Made by a program: the position numbers and the translations under genes. Shown here in pieces: positions 1 through 5,588 of a stretch of DNA of 5,588 nt. Below the pieces are notes generated by a model. That model was not told where the DNA came from. It did not search any database and was given only the letters and a program-made list of their open reading frames with translations. The first letter of the stretch is position 1. Each line of letters starts with the position of its first letter. The stretch comes from Syntrophaceae bacterium (lineage in GTDB: Bacteria > Desulfobacterota > Desulfomonilia > Desulfomonilales > Desulfomonilaceae): NCBI GenBank assembly GCA_014874425.1, contig JACWAG010000373.1, forward strand, positions 1-5,588, written 5' to 3'.

Positions 1-1400
1 AAATTCCCTTCAATCTGGGTAATGCTTATCTTCTCGTTGGTGGAATACATGAGGAAATAGATCGGATCCAACATTCCCAGCTTCAGGGGAAGCTGTTCAT
101 GTTTTTTGATCGTGTTATGGTCAAATTTTTCTGCGCCCTTACCAATCTTCCGGGCTGCGTAATAAACTCCATCCGCAAGAATGTCTCCGATTCCTTCGCG
201 CCGGGCTACCCGATCAAGTAACCAGAAAAATCTTCCTTCCTTATCAGGTGGACACCCTTCAAATTCCTTGTCAGTCAGAATTCCAGCTTCATAGAGTTCA
301 ACGGCGAACGCCAGGATCTGCGGAGTGGAAAATGAGTCCACCCCATATTCAGTGGCGCGTTCAAGGATTTTAAAGTTGAAGCGAAGATCGTCCACATAGG
401 CTGCCATGGAATATGTGAGTTTTCCAAAGCATTTCATCATGTATTTCCTGCCGCCTGCCACCTCGGATGACACTAGGGCTCCGCACTGTTGTGGACAGTT
501 GAAACAGCTTATCAAGCGTTGGATGGCGGCTAATTGAGTTGTAGTCCAATTTTCTTCATTTGGCTTGCTCCAGAAGTCTCTTCTTCTGGTACGAGCGTTT
601 CCCCACATGAAGTTTTCAGTATGCCACTTCTCGTCCGTGTGTTTCATTTCCTGCGGAGACCCAATTCCAGACAAAATAGTCATTACGTCAGGAATGGGGT
701 TTGTGTTTCGGAAGTTTATATATTCCGTCACTTTCGCCATGTGTTCCATGAATTCTTCGCCTCGGGCGAGATAAATGTCTTTGGTTCCACGAACAGCAAC
801 GGCCTTTATGTTCTTGTCACCCATCACTGCTCCGCCGCCAAGTCTGCTGGCGCTGGACCTGGCTTGTTCGATGGAAGCCGTAAAGACCCTGTTTTCTCCC
901 GCCAACCCGATGGCGGCAACCTGGGCTCGGGGTTCTCCCAACTCCTCTCTTATGAGATCTTGGGTTTCAAGAGCGCCCTTTCCCTTCAAATGAGATGCGT
1001 CACGGATTTCGACCTTGTCATTGTGAATCCATATATAGACCAACTTGGGGGACTTGTTTCGGAAGACCACTTTGTCATAACCGGCATATTTCAATTCCGC
1101 GCCAAAAAATCCCCCCATCATTGGGTACGCCAGAAAACCTGACTGGGGAGAAACGAAAGTAACAAGGGTACGGTTAGCGCTATAAGCCGGGGTGCCATTG
1201 AGAAGACCGGAGCTTATTATCAGCAAATTCTCAGGATCAAACGCTTTAGTCTCAGGGGGAACCCTATCCCAGTGCATCTTGACGCTGGTACCCAAACCCC
1301 CGAGATGAAGTTCCGTCAATCTTGGGTCGGTCGCCACTTTCTCAACGCTTCCTCGGGCCAGATCTATTTCCAAATTAAATCCTGTCTCTGCGTACCTCAT
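1..1400 (-). CDS. bamB: BamB-like tungsten subunit of class II benzoyl-CoA reductase (aldehyde ferredoxin oxidoreductase family), partial at the 3' end
   Basis: The product should be the W-pterin catalytic subunit that reduces benzoyl-CoA to the cyclohexadienoyl-CoA in the cytoplasm without ATP, partnered by the iron-sulfur protein BamC. I translated 466 codons without a stop; the family is about 650 residues, so the last 180-190 lie left of the window. The N-terminal pterin-binding domain (about 1-210) carries GGLG at 34-37, GGFFGAELKYAGYD at 96-109 and IGLAGEN at 164-170. The cluster motif is C299-x2-C302-x3-C306, the AFOR-type [4Fe-4S] ligands; the fourth cysteine is off-window. From memory of Geobacter metallireducens BamB, catalytic E251, H260 and the tungsten ligand C322 correspond to E251, H260 and C324 here, in the stretches PQEMK, EKWHTENFMWGN and YMMKCF. 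This cysteine argues for BamB rather than a generic aldehyde oxidoreductase. The start is ATG with a good Shine-Dalgarno 9 bases upstream. The exact substrate (benzoyl-CoA or another aryl-CoA) is not proved; paralogues exist. Confidence 0.85.
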   Translation of the reverse strand, partial: MRYAETGFNLEIDLARGSVEKVATDPRLTELHLGGLGTSVKMHWDRVPPETKAFDPENLLIISSGLLNGTPAYSANRTLVTFVSPQSGFLAYPMMGGFFGAELKYAGYDKVVFRNKSPKLVYIWIHNDKVEIRDASHLKGKGALETQDLIREELGEPRAQVAAIGLAGENRVFTASIEQARSSASRLGGGAVMGDKNIKAVAVRGTKDIYLARGEEFMEHMAKVTEYINFRNTNPIPDVMTILSGIGSPQEMKHTDEKWHTENFMWGNARTRRRDFWSKPNEENWTTTQLAAIQRLISCFNCPQQCGALVSSEVAGGRKYMMKCFGKLTYSMAAYVDDLRFNFKILERATEYGVDSFSTPQILAFAVELYEAGILTDKEFEGCPPDKEGRFFWLLDRVARREGIGDILADGVYYAARKIGKGAEKFDHNTIKKHEQLPLKLGMLDPIYFLMYSTNEKISITQIEGN

Positions 1401-1409
1401 GTTGCTTTT

Positions 1410-1415
1410 ACCTCT
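1410..1415 (-). promoter_or_regulatory. Ribosome binding site of the bamB-like gene
   Basis: On the minus strand AGAGGT lies 9 bases before the ATG at 1400-1398. It supports this start, which also matches the MRYAETGFNLEIDL beginning expected for BamB. The site follows directly after a potential hairpin at 1418-1441, so access to it could depend on leader folding. Confidence 0.7.
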
Positions 1416-1417
1416 TC

Positions 1418-1441
1418 GGTCAACTTGCGAAGCGCTTGACC
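1418..1441 (-). promoter_or_regulatory. Inverted repeat/hairpin in the bamB leader, next to the ribosome binding site
   Basis: The arms GGTCAA (1418-1423) and TTGACC (1436-1441) are perfect 6-base complements around 12 bases. In the transcript the inside can add a GCG-CTT-CGC mini-stem, leaving AAG as a bulge. The element ends two bases before the Shine-Dalgarno. It could be a protein operator (a GGTCAA-N12-TTGACC dyad) or a translational control hairpin. No run of T follows, so it does not look like a terminator. Function is inferred from shape and position only. Confidence 0.4.
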
Positions 1442-1546
1442 ACCTTCTGCATCCAATGAAGGTTCACTGCTTCGGTTTATAAATCCAAGCGTTCTTAGTG
1501 TTCTGCCTTGTACCCTATTGAGTCATACCTGACATTACCCTAGTAC

Positions 1547-1563
1547 TAATATAACTTATATTA
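1547..1563. promoter_or_regulatory. Perfect 17-base palindrome overlapping the bamB promoter (possible operator)
   Basis: TAATATAA-C-TTATATTA is an exact inverted repeat with 8-base arms and one central base. It covers the whole -10 box and ten bases of the 16-base spacer of the minus-strand promoter. A dimeric regulator bound here would block RNA polymerase, as many TetR, MarR or GntR-type repressors do. No regulator gene is in the window. A/T-only arms make chance symmetry easier than in mixed sequence, so this is a candidate rather than a proven operator. Confidence 0.45.
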
Positions 1564-1575
1564 AAACGATGTCAA
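1548..1575 (-). promoter_or_regulatory. Sigma70-type promoter driving the bamB-like gene
   Basis: Reading the minus strand, a perfect -35 box TTGACA (1575-1570) is followed after 16 bases by TATATT (1553-1548), a 5 of 6 match to the -10 consensus. Transcription would start near 1541, leaving a leader of about 140 bases before the ATG at 1400. This is long for a simple leader and holds the hairpin at 1418-1441. The -10 box and much of the spacer lie inside a perfect palindrome, which suggests control by a repressor. Boxes are seen directly; activity is inferred. Confidence 0.6.
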
Positions 1576-1578
1576 GAC

Positions 1579-1598
1579 TTTCTGTGTTTCGTCAGAAA
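1579..1598. repeat. Inverted repeat just upstream of the bamB -35 box
   Basis: TTTCTG (1579-1584) and CAGAAA (1593-1598) are perfect 6-base arms around an 8-base spacer. The flanks ACTT and AAGT also pair if a two-base bulge is allowed. The centre lies about 47 bases upstream of the predicted bamB start point, a distance where activators contacting RNA polymerase often bind. No T-run follows on either strand, so a terminator is unlikely. A binding-site role is inference. Confidence 0.3.
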
Positions 1599-1600
1599 AA

Positions 1601-2170
1601 GTTATAAACTTATTCCAGTGGCTTTAGTCCATATCCTGTGTTTCAAAGACTCCGACAATTTATTTGTCCAATGGATACTCCCCTTTACAGGAAGATCCAC
1701 ACAGAAAGCTTCTGCGAGTCAGCGACTTGGTTGTCCAGATCTACGCCGTTTCAAGACGCTCTTAGCTCAACCTTTAGGAAGACTAATCGATTTAGGGCGG
1801 AAACAAGCTGTGAATAATTGTATAAGTTTCCTTCGGTTTTCGCGATTTTCTTGTGGAACAGCATACCCCACGAAACCACGATTAATAACTTTCGTAACAA
1901 ACTGGATTGACTTGGCCTTTTTGCGAAATCCCTAGGCGAGATCAATAAACAGCTTCAATCAAAATGATTATTGGTTCGAACTGGCCCCACAGTAGATTGG
2001 CTCCTGACAACATTATCACCCCCCAAAAGAAATTGTGCTCATGACGCGTCTGAGTTTCATAGTTCACGACAAGGCGAAAAGGCCAGAGTTATTCCTGTGC
2101 TCTGTAAGAGAAATGGCGCTGTTAACGCGATGTGTTCAACATGGGCCATTGCCCCAAATTGTTCTAATTG
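1601..2170. other. Central part of the divergent intergenic region, no recognisable gene
   Basis: I read the plus-strand open frames over 1618-1935, 1971-2183 and 2035-2226, the minus-strand frame over 1751-1945, and several other frames here. None gave a recognisable protein, and none has a convincing Shine-Dalgarno or family motif. No tRNA, rRNA, CRISPR or terminal inverted repeats were seen. Short dyads exist, such as GTTCGAAC at 1974-1981 and AATCA-AAA-TGATT around 1955-1967, but neither is strong. It could be a decayed gene, an extended control region or the site of a small RNA; I cannot tell which. Confidence 0.6.
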
Positions 2171-2179
2171 GCCTCAAAC

Positions 2180-2208
2180 TTGACATGCGATTCTCTAAAA
2201 TGTATGAA
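2180..2208 (+). promoter_or_regulatory. Sigma70-type promoter for the RND transporter gene
   Basis: A perfect -35 box TTGACA (2180-2185) is followed after the ideal 17 bases by TATGAA (2203-2208), a 4 of 6 match to the -10 consensus. Transcription would start near 2215, giving a leader of about 55 bases to the ATG at 2271. The -10 match is only moderate, so strength is uncertain or may need an activator. Confidence 0.45.
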
Positions 2209-2244
2209 TCTTTGTTGGTCTCCTAAACTCGCCAAAATTAGAGA
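2192..2244. repeat. Spaced inverted repeat flanking the RND start point
   Basis: TCTCTAA (2192-2198) inside the promoter spacer is the exact reverse complement of TTAGAGA (2238-2244) in the leader, with 39 bases between. The arms would bracket the predicted transcription start. Half-sites this far apart could be bound by a looping or tetrameric regulator, but a 7-base match in A/T-rich DNA can easily be chance. Confidence 0.2.
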
Positions 2245-2255
2245 TTTCCCATCTG

Positions 2256-2261
2256 AAGGAG
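2256..2261 (+). promoter_or_regulatory. Ribosome binding site of the RND transporter gene
   Basis: AAGGAG lies 9 bases before the ATG at 2271 and fixes that start. The intervening nine bases TCAAGCGCT belong to a 10-base word, GTCAAGCGCT, that also occurs in the same transcript sense in the leader of the divergent bamB-like gene (minus strand 1440-1431). Confidence 0.8.
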
Positions 2262-2270
2262 TCAAGCGCT

Positions 2271-5200
2271 ATGAACTTTGTTGGATTAGCCTTTCGTCGT
2301 CCACTCTCAATGTTGGTGATCGTTATCGCTCTTGCATCAGGTGGGATCGTTGCCTTGCGGGATATGAAGTATGACATCTTTCCAACCCTGGATATCCCCA
2401 CAATTTATGTAGCTCAACCTTATGCCGGCATGCAACCGGACCAAATGGAGTCATTCCTTACATATTTCTTCGAATATCACTTCCTTTACATTAGCGGTAT
2501 TGCGCACGTTGAATCGAAATCGATTCCTAATGCCGCAATTCTGAAGCTGGAGTTCCACGAAGGCACAGACATGGGTGAAGCCATGGCCGAGACGGTTGGT
2601 GAAGTAGACCGCTCCCGCGCGTTCATGCCACCAGGAACAGTGCCGCCTTTTATTTTGCGATTCGACGCCGGCAACGTACCTGTGGGTGATTTGGTTTTAT
2701 CCAGCAAAACTGCGACAGTCGCAGAAATGCAGGACGCCGCATTGAATCTTGTGCGACCTCTCTTCGGCACTTTACCCGGTGTGTCAGCCCCACCACCGTT
2801 CGGTGGCGCTCCCCGCACAATCATTGTAAACCTGAAACCTGAGCGTTTAAGCGCATATAATTTGTCGCCCGACGACATCGTCTCCGCTATGTGTTCAGCG
2901 AACTGTATTACACCTTCCGGCCAGGCGCCGATAGGGGGCAAATACCCTATGGTGCGGTTGAATTCGACAGTTAAGGATATTCAGGACTTAGCGGCCGTGC
3001 CGATTCGGACAGGCGCCTATCCTGCGATTTTTCTCAGGGATATTGCCACTGTGAAAGATGGCTCCGACATCGTCACCTGCTATGCCCTGGTCAATGGAAG
3101 ACGCACGGTGTATATGCCTGTGACCAAGCGCGCTGACGCCTCAACGCTCACCGTAGTTGACCTCGTCAAAAAGAGCATCCCAATGTTCCAAAGCATTCTA
3201 CCGCAGGGCATAAAGGTGAGTTACGAATTTGACCAATCGCCTTACGTAACTCGCGCCATTGACGGTTTGACAATGGAAGGCGCCCTTGGCGGATTGTTGA
3301 CCGGTTTAATGATACTGTTGTTTCTATGGGACTGGCGTAGCTCGCTCATCGTAATCGTCAATATACCTCTGTCTGTAATGAGCGCTGTGCTTGCTCTATG
3401 GCTCACCGGCCAGACAGTCAACATTATGACATTAGGCGGCCTCGCCTTGGCTGTGGGAATTCTGGTCGACGAGGCCACCGTATGTATTGAGAACCTGCAT
3501 GTGCATCTTGACGCCGGGGAACCGTTGGCGCGCGCAGCTCTAAGCGCCACCAATGAAACTACGGGTCCCCGCTTACTGTCAATGCTCTGTATCCTGTCGA
3601 TGTTCACGCCGGCGGCCTTCATGGCTGGCGCAGCCAGGTCTATGTTCTTTCCCCTGTCACTAGCGGTTGGTTTTTCGATGATAGCCTCGTACTTACTGTC
3701 GAGCACATTAGTTCCGGTTCTCTCTATTTGGATCTTGCGTAGCCATAACAAGCCTGTAAAAGGCGCTGAAACAGGTAAAAACAGGTTTGGAGCTTTTCAG
3801 AAACGGTACGCTGACTTCCTGCGTAAAGTGATAAATTTGCGTTGGTGGGTATTGGGTTCATATTTAGTGGTATCCACTATTATAATCGTTTTTGTTGGTG
3901 GCAGCCTTGGCACGGAGATCTACCCAAAAGTTAGCGCCGGCCAGCTTCAGGTACGACTACGCGCGCCCGCGGGGACGCAACTCAATAACACCGAAGCTCT
4001 GACTCTTAAGACGCTCGATATGATAAAGAATGAAGTTGGTCCTGAGAACGTAGAAATCTCGGTTGGTTTTGTAGGCGCTCACAGCCCAAATTACGCCGCT
4101 AATTTGCTTTATCTCTGGATGAGTGGCCCGGAAGAAGCCGTATTGCAGGTTCAGTTGAAAGAAGGAACGCCCGTGCGTATTGGGGATCTTGAGGAAAAGC
4201 TCCGCAAAAAATTGGCGGAACAAATGCCAGAAGTAGGTTTCTCGTTTGAACCAGGTGACATCGTAAGTCGGGTCATGAGCTTGGGAGCTGCGTCCCCTAT
4301 TGAGATCGCGGCCTATGGTCCGGATATTGACGCTGATATCGAATTTGCAAAGAGAATTGAAAAAGAAATCGCAACTATTCCGGGTTTGCGGGACCTCCAT
4401 CTTGGTCAGGTGCTGGATTACCCAACTTTGGACTTAAATTTAGATCGCGAGCGGTCTGGCGTGATCGGTGTGAATATGGTTGAAGCCTCGCATTCTCTTG
4501 TCCCAGCGGTCTGGTCCAGCCGATTCATGTTCCCGCTCTATTGGGGTGATCCAAAAAGTGATTGTACTTATCAAATTCAGGTACAAACCCCACAAAAGGA
4601 CATTCAATCGGTCGAAACAGTTAAAAACACCCAGGTCAATTATGGAAGCAACGGTGATCGGAAAGCGTCGCTTTTCCGAAATCTCGCCCAATTCACACAA
4701 AACAAAACTATCGAGCAATATGCGCATTACGACAATCAGAGGATGATTACTGTTAACGCTAATTTGGGGCCAGACGCGGACGTTGGCAGCGTAGGACGAA
4801 AAGTGTCGAAAGTAATCAACGAAATGGGCTCTCCACCGCCAAGAGTGAGCGTGTTCGTACGTGGACAAGTCGTGCCATTGAATGAGATGTTGGAAGGTTT
4901 ACGCAATGGTCTGATATTCGCTTTGATAGTTATTTTTCTCCTGCTAACCGCCACGCTCCAGTCTATGAGACTGCCGCTCGTATGCCTTTCGACGGCCCCA
5001 GCCGTAATTTCCGGGGTCGTAATCGCCTTGAAACTAACGGAAACAACACTGAATATCCAATCATTCACCGGCGCTATCATGTCAATCGGTGTCGCCATGG
5101 CGAATGCGATCCTGCTCGTCATTTTCGCCGAACGCGCCAGGGTTGTAGGATGGCGAACACGTTTCCTCGGGGATCAGGCCGGACCCAATGCGGGTAAATC

Positions 5201-5570
5201 CGCAAATTTAACACCCACAGAAGGTCGGTTTTTTGATAGCCGATTTGTGTCCACAGCCGTAGATGCCGCTCTAATTGGCGCGAGTACTCGTCTACGTCCA
5301 ATTCTAATGACCAGCTTGGCGATGATCTCTGGGATGATACCCATGGCATTGGGCTGGAGCGAGGGGGGTGAGCAGACGGCGCCACTCGGTCGAGCTGTCG
5401 TGGGTGGTTTGGCTATGGCTACGCTTGCGACATTGCTGGTGTTGCCTTCCGTCTTCGCCATTGTGCAACATCGCACTCACGGCCACTCAGCCTCGGTTCA
5501 TCCCGATGATCCAGAAAGTTTACTATTCACCTCTGGCGGCTCTTCTCCAGACTCGGGAGTCAAAACCTGA
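2271..5570 (+). CDS. RND-superfamily efflux transporter, HAE1/AcrB-like inner-membrane permease
   Basis: This is a proton-driven pump of the inner membrane, normally a trimer working with a periplasmic adaptor and an outer-membrane channel. All twelve membrane segments are visible: TM1 about 11-29, TM2-6 about 337-353, 358-378, 386-406, 434-452 and 460-485, TM7 525-545, TM8-12 about 880-898, 902-921, 931-953, 1010-1028 and 1040-1065. Two large periplasmic loops (30-336, 546-879) hold the porter and docking domains. Family motifs include YDIFPTLDIP (34-43), VTKRADASTLTVVD before TM2, GILVDEATVCIEN in TM4 and RLRPILMTSLAMISGMIPMALG at TM11. The TM4 acid pair is D400-E401 (Asp-Asp in AcrB), and the TM10 lysine of AcrB is replaced by A944. 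At 1099 residues it exceeds the usual 1020-1060, chiefly through about 32 extra residues between TM10 and TM11 (near 961-995). The substrate is unknown; the motifs do not point to a metal (CusA-type) pump. The gene ends in tandem TGA-TAG. Confidence 0.93.
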   Translation: MNFVGLAFRRPLSMLVIVIALASGGIVALRDMKYDIFPTLDIPTIYVAQPYAGMQPDQMESFLTYFFEYHFLYISGIAHVESKSIPNAAILKLEFHEGTDMGEAMAETVGEVDRSRAFMPPGTVPPFILRFDAGNVPVGDLVLSSKTATVAEMQDAALNLVRPLFGTLPGVSAPPPFGGAPRTIIVNLKPERLSAYNLSPDDIVSAMCSANCITPSGQAPIGGKYPMVRLNSTVKDIQDLAAVPIRTGAYPAIFLRDIATVKDGSDIVTCYALVNGRRTVYMPVTKRADASTLTVVDLVKKSIPMFQSILPQGIKVSYEFDQSPYVTRAIDGLTMEGALGGLLTGLMILLFLWDWRSSLIVIVNIPLSVMSAVLALWLTGQTVNIMTLGGLALAVGILVDEATVCIENLHVHLDAGEPLARAALSATNETTGPRLLSMLCILSMFTPAAFMAGAARSMFFPLSLAVGFSMIASYLLSSTLVPVLSIWILRSHNKPVKGAETGKNRFGAFQKRYADFLRKVINLRWWVLGSYLVVSTIIIVFVGGSLGTEIYPKVSAGQLQVRLRAPAGTQLNNTEALTLKTLDMIKNEVGPENVEISVGFVGAHSPNYAANLLYLWMSGPEEAVLQVQLKEGTPVRIGDLEEKLRKKLAEQMPEVGFSFEPGDIVSRVMSLGAASPIEIAAYGPDIDADIEFAKRIEKEIATIPGLRDLHLGQVLDYPTLDLNLDRERSGVIGVNMVEASHSLVPAVWSSRFMFPLYWGDPKSDCTYQIQVQTPQKDIQSVETVKNTQVNYGSNGDRKASLFRNLAQFTQNKTIEQYAHYDNQRMITVNANLGPDADVGSVGRKVSKVINEMGSPPPRVSVFVRGQVVPLNEMLEGLRNGLIFALIVIFLLLTATLQSMRLPLVCLSTAPAVISGVVIALKLTETTLNIQSFTGAIMSIGVAMANAILLVIFAERARVVGWRTRFLGDQAGPNAGKSANLTPTEGRFFDSRFVSTAVDAALIGASTRLRPILMTSLAMISGMIPMALGWSEGGEQTAPLGRAVVGGLAMATLATLLVLPSVFAIVQHRTHGHSASVHPDDPESLLFTSGGSSPDSGVKT

Positions 5571-5575
5571 TAGTG

Positions 5576-5585
5576 AGGAGGTGAT
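5576..5585 (+). promoter_or_regulatory. Strong Shine-Dalgarno for a gene beginning beyond the right edge
   Basis: AGGAGGTGAT is a full 10-base complement of the usual 3' end of 16S rRNA and begins six bases after the pump's stop codon. The start codon should lie within about ten bases past the window. Such tight spacing indicates co-transcription and probably a product needed in good amount. A periplasmic adaptor, outer-membrane factor or second permease would be usual, but none of it is visible. Confidence 0.7.
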
Positions 5586-5588
5586 ATT

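Noticed and set aside
534..1142. A 202-codon plus-strand open frame opposite the bamB-like gene
   Set aside because: It lies wholly antisense to an intact, family-conserved frame and its translation resembles no known protein.
1420..1452. Ten-residue leader peptide on the minus strand (MQKVVKRFAS)
   Set aside because: An ATG and stop exist just before the bamB ribosome binding site, but there is no Shine-Dalgarno ahead of it and no run of a single amino acid to suggest attenuation.
1912..1925. Sigma54-like TTGGC...TTGCG sequence on the plus strand
   Set aside because: The distance between the GG and GC elements is too short for a -24/-12 promoter.
1618..1935. A 105-codon plus-strand open frame starting with GTG
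   Set aside because: No convincing ribosome binding site, no recognisable motif, and a composition that looks like non-coding DNA.
1971..1984. GGTTCGAAC resembling a tRNA T-arm, possible integration-site remnant
   Set aside because: No acceptor, anticodon or matching stem sequence surrounds it, and the 8-base palindrome alone can arise by chance.
2486..4868. Several minus-strand open frames of 140-170 codons inside the RND gene
   Set aside because: They are antisense shadows of the conserved transporter frame, with no ribosome binding site or domain pattern of their own.

Overview
The window reads as part of the chromosome of a strictly anaerobic, aromatic-degrading bacterium, most likely a Desulfobacterota (deltaproteobacterial) lineage related to Geobacter, Syntrophorhabdus or Desulfatiglans types. 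The basis is an intact reading frame on the minus strand that closely resembles BamB, the tungsten-containing subunit of ATP-independent class II benzoyl-CoA reductase, a family typical of obligate anaerobes. The genus cannot be fixed from this sequence.

Layout: (1) 1-1400, minus strand: the N-terminal 466 codons of a bamB-like gene, cut by the left edge. (2) 1401-2270: an unusually long, roughly 870-base divergent intergenic region. Its two ends carry convincing control signals: a sigma70-type promoter, a perfect 17-base palindrome and a hairpin-containing leader for bamB on the left, and a sigma70-type promoter and ribosome binding site for the right-hand gene on the right. The middle (about 1601-2170) has no gene I can recognise. 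(3) 2271-5570, plus strand: a complete 1099-residue RND-superfamily inner-membrane transporter of the HAE1/AcrB-like kind, with a modified proton-relay signature. (4) 5571-5588: a tandem stop and a near-perfect Shine-Dalgarno, so another gene starts just past the right edge, plausibly another part of the efflux system.

How they may work together: the two genes are divergently transcribed, so they share an upstream region but not a transcript. BamB would take part in dearomatising benzoyl-CoA in the cytoplasm. The RND pump would export a hydrophobic or anionic compound, possibly an aromatic acid or pathway by-product, but that link is inferred from adjacency only. The observations most worth checking are the palindrome overlapping the bamB promoter, a 10-base word present in the leaders of both divergent genes, and an approximately 32-residue extra cytoplasmic loop plus missing TM10 lysine in the pump. 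I do not see a clearly new multi-gene system in this window.
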